This document shows positions 38,484-51,200 of a stretch of DNA of 64,000 nucleotides, in pieces. A program made the position numbers and the translations under genes. The notes under the pieces are model-generated. The model saw only the letters and a program-made list of their open reading frames with translations, was not told the origin of the DNA and did not search any database. The stretch comes from Blasia pusilla (taxonomy: Eukaryota > Marchantiophyta > Marchantiopsida > Blasiales). The stretch lies in contig CM114272.1 in the NCBI GenBank assembly GCA_050084515.1, forward strand, positions 4,588,001 through 4,652,000, in the 5' to 3' direction. Position 1 is the first letter of the stretch. Each line of letters begins with the position of its first letter.

Positions 38484-39690
38484 GAAGGAGTGGCATTTCG
38501 AATTTGACCAATAAACATGCATATTACAAAAGCAAACACCAATGGCCACATCTCTAAATAATATGCTAACGCGCGGAACCTATTGCACTTGGACGAGAAT
38601 CGGATCAATAAAACAATTGCTCCAAATCCCCTTAAGAAAGACACGCAAATTGACCCTAAATTTGTGCGCTGCCAATTGTGCTCATGGAAGACATTTCGGA
38701 CTCGCAATAAGTATTGGAGCCGCGGATATCAACATCGGGCCAAAAAATCTTCGTGGGTTTATCACAGGAGGTACCTAATACACCTGCGCAATGATTGAAC
38801 CCATCTATGGGTAATACACATCGGTGGGGAGAAATGAACGTGTTCATACACACGTTCCTCTTGATCAGATGTTCAAATGAAGAAGTGGCATTTCGAATTT
38901 GACAGATGAACATGCATATTACAAAAGCAAACACCAATGGTGACATCTCTAAATAATATGTTGACGCACCTAACCGATAACACTTGGACGAATATCGGAT
39001 CAATAAAATAGGCACGCAATGCCCTTAAGATAGGCACGCAAATTGACCCTAAATTTGTGCGTTGCCAATTGTGCTTATGGAAAGCTTTCCGGACTTGCGG
39101 TAAGTATTGGAGCCGCGGATGTCAACATCGGGCCAAAATCTTTGTGGGTTTATCACAGAGGTACCTAATACACCTACGCAATGATTGAACCCATCTACTT
39201 ACCTACCTGATACAGTCTGCGCAATGACAAACACGTTCTTCTTGTTCTCATGTTCATAAAATGTACACAAACCTCACCTTCGCGTTGAGACAGAAGGAGG
39301 AGATTCAACAATACATTTGAAGCCAATACGGAGCAATCCCACTCATGCCAATAAGGAATAGGACCACCAACGAAGCAGGATCAGCAATACAGAGCCAACA
39401 TGAGCATGAACGAAGAAGTGGCATTTCGAATTTGACCATGAACATGCATATTAGAAAAGAAAACACCAATGGCCACATCTCTAAATAATATGCTAACGCG
39501 CGGAACCTATTACGCTTGGACGAGAATCGGATCAATAAAACGATTGCTCCAAATCCCCTTAAGATAGGCACGCAAATTGACCCTAAATTCGTGCGCTGCC
39601 AAATGTGCTTATGGAAGGCATTCCAGACTCGCAGTAAGTATTGGAGCCGCGGATGTCAACATCGAGCCAAAAAAATCTTCGTGTATTAGG
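38484..39690. repeat. Three long direct repeats, about 395-540 bp apart
   Basis: Copies start near 38,484, 38,879 and 39,415, each with AGTGGCATTTCGAATTTGAC. They share AATAATATG(C/T)T(A/G)ACGC, CGGATCAATAAAA and TTGACCCTAAATT(T/C)GTGCG in the same order. The first and second copies are 395 bp apart; the third is displaced by an additional segment with ACAAACCTCACCTTC, which is itself repeated near 39,745. Short open frames on both strands are shadows of the repeats. Confidence 0.75.
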
Positions 39691-40174
39691 AGGTACCTAA
39701 TACACATGCCCTTCCTCTTGTTCTTATGTTCATAAAATGTACACAAACCTCACCTTCACGGATGGATAGAGGAGATTCAACAATACATTTGAAGCCAATA
39801 CGAACAATCCCACTCAAGCCAATAAGGAATAGGACCACGAACGAAGCAGGATCAGCAATACAGAACCAACAATGAGCATGAACTATGAAGAAGCCAAAAC
39901 ATTCATAAATGAACGCCTCTACCAAAGTAGATTGAAGAAGCAAATACGGAGCAGGTTGAGGCAACATGACCACTAATGAATTGCAAACAAGCTCCCTCAC
40001 GCCTCGACGAAAGAAAGAATTGCAAACAAAATCTTTCACGGCTGGCTAGGTCACTACCTCTCCAATGCGCCAACGTTGCAACATCACTCCCTCACAGCGT
40101 GGAAGGTTGGAATGAGATTTGCCCGGCCAATAGTCCCTCTAAGAAGTTGGCCACAAAGAAGATTCTTTGTGTAA

Positions 40175-40231
40175 CTAGTTAGTTAGGTTTCGTTAGTTAA
40201 CGAAATTAACGAACTAGACCTAACTAACTAG
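40175..40231. repeat. Perfect 14-bp inverted repeat
   Basis: CTAGTTAGTTAGGT (40,175-40,188) pairs with ACCTAACTAACTAG (40,218-40,231). The loop itself contains the palindrome CGTTAGTTAACG-like sequence. It may mark the end of an element. Confidence 0.6.
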
Positions 40232-41223
40232 ACAAATCACCATTAGCTTACGACATTTGAATTTCAAATGTCGGTGCGATGGCATGCACTCACCATCCGC
40301 ATGCCATTTACATGCGTATGAGACCCTGCCATCCACATAAGAACGGATATCCATCTTCGGATATCTGGTGCCGACCCTGAATAGTGCCGCCGCCGGGAAG
40401 TTTGAGCACGGGCATTACTAGAGTGGATTCCGAGCAGGCATGAAAGGACCCGTCACTCAGACATGGCCCACGAGGCAGCAATAACACCTCTGATCTCTCG
40501 GACTATCGTGAGGGTAGCTACTGGTGGGCAACTCAAACTTCAAAATCAACTCAGGATTCGGAAACTCGTCTGTAGTGAACGCGAATCAATGTGGGGACCA
40601 AAGGATAAACTTAGCGGTGCTGAAAAGTGAAAAGGACCTCAAGAATCCTTCGAGATAATTAATCATTGCGCGTAAGTACTAAGTCTTCTTCTTGTCAACT
40701 TTTAGACTTCTAGAATAAGAGAGCGTCGTCGAGCGATTTCCTTTGGAAGTGAAGAAGAGATTTTTATTTCGGGGAACGTAAAGTGTTTCATTGATTGCGT
40801 CAACCCTCCAGGAGACCTTATTCGAATTCTAGATCTGCGTGCTTAGGATGAGGTGAGCCGAAATTCACAGGAGAGAGAACTCATGCCTTTCCGCTCTCCA
40901 AAGCCGTTCAGACACTGGTGCGCGGACCGAGTCAGACAAATTAACTCGTTTAAAATTATGGGAAGAGTTTTTACTGAGAAGTGACATTCAGTGAACTTCT
41001 ACCGCGAAGTGAAATTCAGTGAAAGTTTACCGAGAAGTGAAATCTTACTGGTGAACTCATTGAAATACTACTGGGTAATCCACTCAGAGGAAAGTCAATA
41101 ATGTCTGACATGGACTCTGTATCTTACGTTCCTTGACAACAAGTATCCCCACCAATACGTATCAGAGTAGACTAACCACACCCTTGCTTTGCGTCAATCA
41201 GTGGGGCTCGGCTCATCCAATCA

Positions 41224-41231
41224 GTATAAAT
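41224..41231 (+). promoter_or_regulatory. TATA box of dirigent gene 2
   Basis: TATAAATA lies upstream of the dirigent gene in the correct orientation. The ATG is 650 bp further on. A donor-like GTGAGT near 41,426 and an acceptor TTCTGCAG at 41,880 suggest an intron in the 5' leader. Confidence 0.5.
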
Positions 41232-41882
41232 AGCCACCAAGATGAGTTCATCAGCACCAGTTCAATCACTGCTTTCGAGATCTCTTGGAGCCCGACATTT
41301 CGCAGCTCATCTCGTACTCTCTCTCCCTCTCTGACTTTGTAGTTTCAATGTGTGTTTGTGAGTGAATGAAATCTAGTATTCGTTGTCCCAATTGTGAAAG
41401 TAAAGGACTTCAACAATAGAGCAGCGTGAGTCGGTCTGCACGGGTGTACTTAGATATGTTCACTCTTGGGTTGATTGCAAAGACTTGCTGAGCACATGCA
41501 CTCGGGCATCCGGACGGGACCAGTTTCACCGTCGTGCTCTTTTTCCAGACGGTCCCGAATTTTCCGATTGAGTCGCATTTACATTTCAATTCTCCATCGT
41601 CAGTAGAGGGCCGACACTCTATCCCTCGTGTCCGACCCGCAATTTTAGATGCTAATCGTACCATTATATGATGGTGTGCTAGAGTTCTGGGTAGAGCAGG
41701 TCGATTTCACAATCAGGGTAGCTTCGAACGGGGGTGATGCTAATAAATGTGTGTCAAATTCACAAATGTCGAACTCGACTGGTGTTATTGGGGATGAGTC
41801 ATTCGAAATGCAGGTTTGAGCTGACATTGCATGGTCTCTTTTCTGTCGCAGGATTTCACGTTCCATCTGCAGTTCTGCAGTC

Positions 41883-42410
41883 ATGGCTCGCAATAACATG
41901 ATCTTGATCCTGGCCGGCTGTGTGATGCTCGCCAGCGTCTGCATGGTGCAGGCCGACAAAACCGAGAGCTTCAAGTTCTCGTTCTACCAGCACGTGATCG
42001 ACTCCAACGACGTGAGCGTGTTCGGACCCTCGCCCGCCAACGGCGAAGTGGGCAAGGGATACATCTTCACCAACAGTGCGACCAAGACCACCGCGATCAC
42101 ATCCCAGCTCTATGGCAATGTCAGCGGACTCTTCTTCTACGTGAACGAGGACGTCCTCCATGAGGTTTCCACCATCAAGTTCGAGGACATCACCAAAGAC
42201 GGTGGCAGGTTCGGCGGATCCACGATTTTGCTCCGTGGTCTGTGGTACTTGCAGAACGGTGAAGACCAGGACAGTCAGGAGCTCGCCATCGTCGGTGGAA
42301 CTGGCGGTCTCGCCCGTGCCTACGGTACGGTGAAATACGAGAAGGAGAAAGGAACCAGCGTGTACAAGGTTACCGGAGAATTCAAGATTGACTACACGTA
42401 CCTCTACTAG
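41883..42410 (+). CDS. Dirigent-family secreted protein (copy 2)
   Basis: The protein has 175 residues from MARNNMILILAGC. The hydrophobic signal covers residues 1-24 (MVQAD end). The mature part begins KTESFKFSFYQHVIDSND and carries LAIVGGTGGLARAYGTVKYE, the conserved dirigent strand. It ends FKIDYTYLY. It keeps the same length and layout as the minus-strand copy at 11,486, so the two are paralogues, here in opposite orientation about 30 kb apart. It acts in the apoplast if the family role holds, guiding phenolic radical coupling; the product is unknown. Codon GC is high. The frame is complete, with no sign of decay. Confidence 0.9.
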   Translation: MARNNMILILAGCVMLASVCMVQADKTESFKFSFYQHVIDSNDVSVFGPSPANGEVGKGYIFTNSATKTTAITSQLYGNVSGLFFYVNEDVLHEVSTIKFEDITKDGGRFGGSTILLRGLWYLQNGEDQDSQELAIVGGTGGLARAYGTVKYEKEKGTSVYKVTGEFKIDYTYLY

Positions 42411-44390
42411 ATCTCGAAATTCTCAGCAGGCGCTTGGTCCATCGCGGAGCTGAGATAGTTCGCTTCAAGCGCTGCGCTAGGTGTTGCGTGGTGGATCCGG
42501 TCGAGCTGGAAACCTACTTCCAGCTCGATCGGATTGGAGTGGTTTGTGTTATGCAGATTCGTTACTAGCCTCGGGAGTTCTCGCATCTTCCTGTGTTTTA
42601 AGGGGCAGTGTTCATCGGATTTTTCTGGTGTTCCAGTACCCAGTTGTTGTACTTTTGCGATTCCCCGATGTTGTTTGAAAGAATTTACGAATCTTCACAC
42701 ATCCATTTTTTCTATACCCGCCTCTTTGCTTTCACGATTTGCTAGTGCTTCTACGAGAAATCGAGTTTGTTAAGTCTGTTAGATTGACTTCGATGCTAGA
42801 GTTTCTCGTGAGTTGCATGGTATACAAAATTCGCGCATTTTGGCATCCTCGCCTGATCTTTTATCGATTATCGTTCGAAACATCTTGTTTTGGGAGGCAT
42901 GGTCAACCAAAATTGGGAGGCATGGTCAACCTTAACCCGCAGCAGGCTAGCTGACATTATTCGGAGAGTCTTTACCATTATGATAGTCCATCGAAGAGGT
43001 GCATATCCTGAGAGATTTGTTACGCCATAAATGTATCTCTCAAATGCTACTTCAGAGATTCAGTGGCTTACGGTGGGCTTACCTTTCTCATATAATCGAT
43101 TTCTGTTCTAAGGAATTACTTCTTGACACTGACACTGATCAGGATTATCGGAACAGCCGGTGACTACGGTCGCGAGCTGTCCTGATCACGAAATTTACCT
43201 AGAGAAAGGTATGGTTCCGCATTCATGGAATTCGAAGCTACTGGACCAAGGTAGGACGAATATTTTCAAATTTTAGAACACTTCCCACCATGCAATTGAA
43301 TTCCTTTTAAGAGCCGTGAGACTGCCAACGAAAGAAAAATAAGCGATCTGCTCATATTCTAGAATCAAACTGAGAGCTTTGTTTACATGAGCATTCGATT
43401 TAATACCCATTTAATGTGAGCATTCAATAAAAACTGAGCTGGAAACTGTAAATTTAACTCGTATGATGTGGATGCAATGTGATAAGGAGTGCATAAAACG
43501 TGGCATCTACCATAGCCACAGCGGTAAACTCAATTGGTCCCCTTTAATATAGTATCCTTAGAGTAAATGATAATCCTTTTCTGGCATATTCACATGAATG
43601 AAAGAATGAAACCTCTTGTTCATGACCATAAGCATCTAATAAGATATTTGCATGTTAGTTTTTTCTTTTTTTAACCCATTTCATTTAAATAATGTTTCCT
43701 ATATAGTATTGGATGATATGAATATTATTTTCTATATCAATTTTATATATGACATGGCTGTCATTACTTTATAAGTCAGTATGATATGAATGTACTAGTT
43801 TGGTAAGTAATAAAAATGGAATGAAACCAACCGAATCATAATTTAAGTCATTTTTTGCAAGTGAATCAATGTTGAGTCATAAAAACTATACTTTTGTTCT
43901 AATAAAAGTTTTGTCTTGCATTCATCAACTGAAGAGGAGTCTCTTTTTATTTCTATTGGATACTACTTTTGAGGAACATGGATTATGACCATGAAGAAGT
44001 TTATGAGAACTCTCTATCCCTCTTAATATTTTATTGTAAGGCTACCATAAGCACTACTTAATTAGTACTCTTTCTCTCTCTCTTTGTGCTCAGTAATTAT
44101 GCACTTGAGTTTATTAGAATCCTTGGCACTCCACCATATTGAATAAAAAAAAATTTGATGCCTTTTTTAACATAGAATCTTAGTTTCAGTCATACTATTA
44201 GAAAGATATGATTCATGGAATGACACTACATGTCATATGGAATTGACTAATAATGTTAGTTATACAAATGCTTCTCACATCGAAAAGTTACAAAATAATC
44301 CAATCTAAATTATGTATCTAAATTAAATTACTGCATTAATCAACTATACTACTCATACCAACCCACCCAATAATTCAGTCCCCTCAATTA
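42411..44390. other. Downstream region and AT-rich spacer
   Basis: The first few hundred bases are the probable 3' UTR of the dirigent gene. No protein was recognised. The stretch from 43,400 is strongly AT-rich. Confidence 0.4.
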
Positions 44391-44395
44391 AGTAC

Positions 44396-45430
44396 TCCCT
44401 ACAAAATTTCAATCGAAAGAGAGGTCTACAAGTAAGATCTTGGAAAGAAAAAGGTGGTATAAAATTTTCACTTTTATGTGCAAGATGATCTTGAGGACAT
44501 ACTTGGTAAGATTTTTCACGGGTTTATATTACCTCCCTAAAAAATTTCAAGAAGAATTCTGTTTGTGAAAGAACCCAAAAGTCATGAGGTCTTTCTTGAA
44601 TCCGCCCAATATGGCCTTATAAATGATGTCCATTTTCCTCTTAGCCAGAAATATCATTTAGAGATGAAAATTGAGACACTATTCATCAGAATGCATGTAA
44701 TATCCCTAATTTCAAGAAAAATGAAGATTCAACCAAAATCCCAAAAAGTAGAAGGTATTTTCAAACCAACATAGTAAGAGATTGTAAGGAAAGAAAAAAT
44801 ACCACTTTTCGTTTTTGCCAAAAAGATGATGAGATGAAACTTGGTTCAATTCTTCATGAGAGTATATAAAACCTTCCTAAAAAATTTCAATCAAAATTAA
44901 ATTCCAAAATGCCCAAAAATCACAAGATCTTTTCAAACCCGTGTACTAGTACGATATGTGAAAGAAAAGGGTGATCCTTACTTTTTATTAGAACCACAAA
45001 TTTGATCTTCAGTTAGTAAGACTTAGTAAATTTTTTTATTAGGGTGAATCCAACCTTCCTACAAAATTCCAAGGAAACTAGGGTCCAAAAAAAAGTCAAA
45101 AATTTGCAAAAAAATTTAAGACCTACTCACTTAATAAGACCTTTCAAAGGAAAAAGTGGTTTTTATCTTTCAAATGAACCAAAAATTTTATTTGGAAGTG
45201 ATAATTGCTAACCTTGTTTGTCAAAAAGACCTTTGAAAGGAAAAAGTGATTTTTATCTTTCAAATGAACCAGAAATTTTATTTGGAACAGATAATTGCTA
45301 ACCTTGTTTGTTAATAAGACCTTTGAAAGGAAAAAGTGGTTTTTATCTTTCAAATGAACCATAAGTTTTATTTGGAACTGATAATTGGTAAACTTGTTTG
45401 TTAAGCTATATGTAAGATCCCTTCAGAATT
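44396..45430. repeat. Degenerate satellite-like array
   Basis: The phrase CCTACAAAATTTCAA or CCTAAAAAATTTCAA recurs near 44,396, 44,534, 44,874, 45,056 and 45,418, mostly followed by a purine-rich GAAAG(A/G) segment. It looks like an old tandem array with units of about 140-190 bp. Confidence 0.5.
45131..45400. repeat. Tandem repeat, three units of 90 bp
   Basis: Units start at 45,131, 45,221 and 45,311 (AAGACCTTTGAAAGGAAAAA). They differ at few positions. Because 90 is a multiple of three, a minus-strand frame (45,144-45,362) runs through with a repeated HLKDKNHFFLSKV. This frame is a by-product of the repeat, so no gene is assigned. Confidence 0.85.
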
Positions 45431-45439
45431 TCAAGCCAA

Positions 45440-47079
45440 ACAAAGGTCAAGAAAATACAAAAAAAGATAGGTCTTCTTAGACATGTCAAATCATACGTTA
45501 TGACCATATGGATTATGTTGTAGAGTATAGTGTGTTAGTAGAGGCCATACCTTATGTAGGGCCGTAGTGCCTAGGTAGGGATGCAGTTTCATACATAGGG
45601 TTGGGGGTTACTCTGTTGAGGGTGACTTTTCTAGTAGGGCCCGCCCTTAGGTTGGAGGTATAGTGTGGAGTGTATTCAAAGAATAATTAGTTCTTTGAGT
45701 TGAGTCTGTTGCATTGGGAGTTAGCCTTGGTAGTGAGTAGAGCTCTTGGCTATGGTGGTTCCCCCAAGCTTCGACCTGGATTCTCCTGTCGTGGAGTGAG
45801 TTTGGCTCGATTGTCTGTGATTCTTTACGTGTTTTATGACAATAAGTCTTTCACCGATTTCACTCAAAGAACTAGAGTAGATCGATGGTAGCTTCGATCC
45901 TGGATCAGTAGGATCTGGTAAGGGCTAATTGTGTACTCATCCGTGGATGTTCGTGGCTTGTGGTCTATGTTGGAAGTGTGGATCTGGTGCGTGGTAGGTC
46001 GGAAAAGAAGCGCCTTGCTGAGAGCTTTCCCATGCACTTCAAATCGCCGGATTTCGTTGAGGGAGTTGGAAGTTATCAAAGATTGAAGATTCTGGTTCGT
46101 GTTCGACCGTTTTTTGATGTGGAGAGCTTGGAGTGCGGAAGCTCTGAAGAAGTTCATCCAGATCGGGTGAGAGGTTCTTGTTGCTACCTCTATTGTGATC
46201 TCATGTTGATCATGTGAAGCTATCTCCTTGAGTGTGTGGAGCGGATTGCTGCTATGATGAAAGAGTGTTGCAGATTTCTGGGTGCATGAATTTGGGCGGA
46301 AGCGCTGTCGGATTTATGATTCTAAAGGTGCAAGTGGACAGCAAGTTTGTCTAATTTTTAGCTCAGAGTATAGAGCTTGGTTGTAGCTGATTTTTTGTGG
46401 AGAGATAGCTATGGTGGCCAATTAAATTCTGGTCCAACAGATTCAATTTTGGTTGAGGATTTGTGGAATAATTGCTGGTCGAAATTAAGCGGACTAGCTC
46501 AAGGTCTAGCTATGGTGGACAGCAGATCAGAGGGGCTAGTTGGTTGGAGACTCGTCCGTTGTCCGCCTATCCTATTGGGGGGCGCATGTTTGGGCCTCTC
46601 TCCATAGCGAAGCATAGCGAAGCGTGGCGATAGGTGCATGTCTCGGCGTTTTGAGGCTTCGAGGCAACTCGTGGTAGCTCGGGGCGAGTGGGTGTAAGAG
46701 GCGGAGTAAGGAGCAAGGAGCAAACAAGCAAGCATGCTTGCTTGCTAGGGCGTGAGGCAATATTTGCAAGATTTGTGAGTTGAGTGTTGCATAACTGGTC
46801 ACCCATCTTTGGGCTATTCTGCCTGGCCGACGCTGATTTCTAGAGTAGTTTTACTCCTGTGTGCTACTAGTAGTGAGGCTGGAGTGATGACCACTCAGAC
46901 TACATTTGTTTCTCTCATAGTGAGACTGGAGTGATGACCAGTAGACTGTGGGAGGCTTCTTGTGGTCATGATAGGTTAGGTTGCCCACACCCATAGCTAG
47001 TAGGACTAGAATAGTACAGCGAAATCGACGTCACTTGGTTACTTAGTGGTGGTGATTTGGTGGTGGTGCGGCATCGGCG
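45440..47079. other. Probable LTR/leader region of Gypsy element II
   Basis: No protein is recognised. Position directly upstream of a Gypsy gag suggests that it includes an LTR and leader, but LTR ends and primer-binding site could not be fixed. A perfect 20-bp palindrome, CAAGCAAGCATGCTTGCTTG, lies at 46,725-46,744. Confidence 0.35.
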
Positions 47080-47872
47080 TTGGTCATCACGGAGCTATCT
47101 GGTGGTCTGGTTGGGGACCGTGGTGCGGATAGTGGTGGTTTTACATGGAATGGATTGAGGTATCAATTACCCTTTCCACTTCCGACGGTTGATGAAGAGA
47201 AGGACGAGGGTGTTCCAAACACCAAGTCTTCTACGTTGTTATCGAGTGTTGCAACTCCATTGATTTGGGACATGGACGGGATGTATGGGGCCATGAAGGG
47301 CCCACGACAATACCGGGTGAAGTGGGCACCATTGAGTTGGAGGACTTCATTCAGGAATTTGATACGTGGTGTGATATGCAAATGTTGCAGAACGCCACAT
47401 CGTTTACACCCTTCTTGGCTTGGAAGGGGTTGTTTCAGCACTTGGAGGGACCATCCATGGATGATTACCATGAGTTTAGGAGGGACCATGCTGCTGAGAT
47501 TGAGAAGTGGAGACAACATTGGTCTCCAGGCTCTATGTCTATCACCCATGGTGGTATTGGTAGTAGTGCTCTTACTGTGTCAGCTAGCCCGACGTTGAGT
47601 GGTGTGAGCACGAGCCGGAGTGGGGGTACTAGTGGAGGTACCACTGGGGGTACCAGTGGAGATACTAGTGCTCCACCATCGTTCAGCCTGGTTGCAGAGT
47701 TCTTGAAGAGGTTGAAGAAGAACTATCAAGGGGTGAAGACAGAGAAGTTGATAAGTCTTCAAGAATTTGAGCGAAAGACTAGTGAGAGTCTTCATGAGGC
47801 ATACACTTGTATGCGACGCTTGATTTCAGTTACCTAGGGTGTGATTGAGGCTCAGGAGGTGCGGTAAGAGGA
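47080..47872 (+). pseudogene. Gypsy element II gag, N-terminal part
   Basis: Two frames, joined by a frameshift near 47,300, give RYQLPFPLPTVDEE, then TIELEDFIQEFDTWCDMQML, LFQHLEGPSMDDYHEF, a Ser/Gly/Thr-rich linker, and KTEKLISLQEFERK with SLHEAYTCMRRLISVT. This is a retrotransposon gag capsid region. A TAG follows at 47,835 (VT-stop-GVIEAQEVR), consistent with CAG to TAG. Sequence recognisable as gag stops near 47,870 and purine-rich DNA begins. The zinc knuckle and protease expected next appear 12 kb away at 59,900. Confidence 0.6.
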
Positions 47873-48259
47873 GAGGAAGAGAGGAAGAGAGAGAGAGAGG
47901 AGAGAGGAAACTACCTTCAACCGAAATAGATACTTTTTTTTGAAGAGAGTTTCCGTAGGGTTGAAGAGAGGAAACTTTTTGTTTGAAGTTTTTTGCACTT
48001 TTTTGTTCATATATTAAGCAGTCCCACAGTTTTTTTTTCCTCTTCCATATTTTGGCAACCCCTCTGAGTCCGACGAGTTGCAAATTGAACAAAATTTAGA
48101 AAACTGAAAAATCATTGGAATCATAAGTGTGGAACCAATCACTTTTTCCATCCAAGGTCTGGAAAAAATCTATCATTTGCCCCGGGCTGAATAGAGTTCA
48201 AGCTCAAAGTGAAGGTTCAGGAAAAATAAAAGTACAATCTAAAACCTCATTTTCCATCC

Positions 48260-51200
48260 TCAAAGTGGTTTGTTTAAAATAATTCGTACTTCTTTGAGGG
48301 ACAGAATTGGTTGGTGGATTCCTACTCCTACCTCCGACTCTCTTAAAACTACCAGCAACACATAGTACATGTGCTTACAAGGGAAATACGTTTTGCCACT
48401 TGTCTCTCTTTGGACAAAGTCATCACATGAACATGTGGGAAAGCAACAGATGTGCATCACATACACCCCTATGACACTTGAATTTACAGTGTTGTTACTG
48501 ACCCAATACATCCTTCCTATTCCATTGCCACTCAAGACATCTTTCGTGGCGATGATCTCCATTTTTGCCTCCTGAGCTAATGCAATTCGCTTTGCTCTCT
48601 CCACCGTTGGCCTACACATTCTGTTTCTCTTCACCCCATTTCTAGACTCAAACAGAAATAATGGATTGAGATCATCCACCTTTTCTTGGTACATGTTGAC
48701 ATCAATCTTGGGTTAAATACAAAATGCGAAGGTCTCTGTAATGCGAACATGCTCCAAACTTCCCCCTTCTATGAGTCTGAAAGCGGCACTTGTAAGATTG
48801 TCCACTTCGTCTTGAGTGCAGTTCGTACCTGCGGCGATGGGCCAAATTTTGGGGGTATTCCCCCGAGCTCCAATGGCAGCCGGATAAGACTTCCGGAAAG
48901 CGCAAGATTCATTTGGGCAGAAGAAGTACTTCAATTGATCCCCGGTCCTCGTGAAACGATCAAAGGTTTTGAGTCCCCAAAACCCAGGCAGTGGTCGTCC
49001 AGTCCTTGTATAGTTCTTATTTAGGAAAGTGCCGCATGCTCTCCTAATGCCATCAGATCCTGCCCTGCAAGTGGATCCACGTCCTGGGTTGCTCCGAGAT
49101 ATATGCCACTGTTTTAGGTTGCAATCCACCTCCATTACCGGAATCCCATTTTGTTGAACCACCCAGTGACAGGATGTTGCGAGCTTCCAACAACGGAGGG
49201 CTTTTGAAAAAAAACATTCACTGATTTTGGAGAAGTAACTCCATCACGGATTTGGGATAGGTCCAGGGTCTCCAAATACCTGGGCGGCGTAATTTCCTCA
49301 TCCAAATCAATCACCAGATTTGTTCCTCGATGCTGCCTTTTCACCTGCCTGAAGTCAAGATACTTATATGGTCTCCACGAGTCTCGCTCGGAGTGCTCTA
49401 CCACCATCTGTATGGGACGTCTTGAAACCCGCCTAAGAATATCCCCACCAATGTGTACGTCTTGCTCGAGGGGAGTTCCAGCTACGCACCGGTTGAAGGC
49501 TTCCACATACATTTTTTCATCACCAGATCTCACAGCCGCCCTGACATAGAGCTCGTAGATCGACGGCCCCCTTCCTTTTGTTATGCCTTTTGTGAGGAAG
49601 ATATGGGATGCTGCAGACTATAGCATTGCTCTTGCCTGGTCTTGTTGGCATGCCTCCACAAGTGAAATTCGTTGGCATGCTTGTGACGACCTCCAAGAGG
49701 AATGAACACTTTTTGCTCCACTTGTGTTGGGGCAGAGGGCATTTTCATGAACGTTCAATCCCTGCAACGACGGAAATGTTAGAAGGGAACGAAAATAACT
49801 CAGCAGTCAAAGACATAAGCTACCTGTCGGAACCAGATGGGTTCCAAGCCCGAGGCATCCCATGAACGACTCCGCAACCCGTCGGGTCCCGACATGTTGG
49901 AACCTTAAACCCATTTACTGCAATCCGTCGGAACAAGATGGGTTGCAAGGCTGAGGCATCCCATGAACAACTCTGCGACCCGTCGGGTCCTGACGTGTTG
50001 CAACCCTAAACCCACCTACTGCAACCCGTCGGATTCAGACGGGTTGCAAGGCCAAGGCATCCCATGAACGACTCTACGACCCAACGGTTTCCTTTGGGTT
50101 GCACAATCGGGTAGCACACTCAGGTTGCACCAAAATTCTGGATGCAACCCGTCGGTTTCCGTCAGGTTGCACACTCGGGCAACCCATCGCATCTGACAGC
50201 TTGCTTGGTTTCTTTGGTTTGAAATCCCTATAGTTCCCACGCTTCTCAACCTGAGTTGCAACTTTACAAACAATTCTCAGCGTGAGCTTGACAAGACAAA
50301 ATAGTGAACTCACCTGCCGCATGAGGTTTCCCCATTGTCTCATACGTACAGTCCACCAACTCAACCAAGAGCACAAATCTTTGTACTTCCCCTCAATCGC
50401 ATGCTTCCTCCACCACCCATGAAGTTCTTCCTGGCATTCCATGGCCTATTTCAAGGTTTTGCTATCCTTGCAGCGTTGGAGTAGAGTGACATGCTCTGTC
50501 CTCTTATTCTCCTTGATGCAAGATTTGGTGTACCGGATCACAGACTGTTGCCAATGGAAAGCATCCAACCTTTCCCTCTCCGATTGAACCTCTCCACCCT
50601 AGAACACTTCCCGGATAGCAATCCACCCAGGTTGTGCATTGTCTGCCATGAACCCATAAATTTCCGGAGGTGGCCTTTTGTTTTCCTTCACCACCTCAAA
50701 TAAGAGTAACCAGCACATCTTCAAACTGCCAATGTCTTCTGCCTTTACTTCACAGACAAATATAGTTTTGAGTCCCTTCTCCACATGGTCATAAACGTGA
50801 GCACCCATCGTCAACCATCCGTTCAAAGACTCAGAGCAAATATCAAAGCTTTACCCGTAAAGATCTTCCCTTCCCTCATTCGATCTATAAGACGGACTCA
50901 GAGTTGACATTTTGAAGACATAGGCCCTGGATCCCTCGCCTCCTTGGCCCATGAACTGCCATCTCTGAATGAATGGAAATCTGGAGTTGGCCTTGATTCA
51001 GGCGATGGCATCCATTTCAGCCGTCTTTCCATCCAGAACTCGTATTTGACGGAGCAAATTCGGGAAGCATTCAGGATCAGCAAGAAATGCGAGATTTTCC
51101 TAGAGTTGTTTCTCCTCAGCCGCCGTGATCTCGCCCTGTCCAGGGATTCCAAGCAATTGTTCAAAAATTTGTGATGCCCTTGTGAGCTTGATCACTCCGG

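Noticed and set aside
45144-45362. Minus-strand 72-codon frame with a repeated peptide
   Set aside because: It exists only because the 90-bp tandem unit is divisible by three; AT-rich non-coding context and no start signal.
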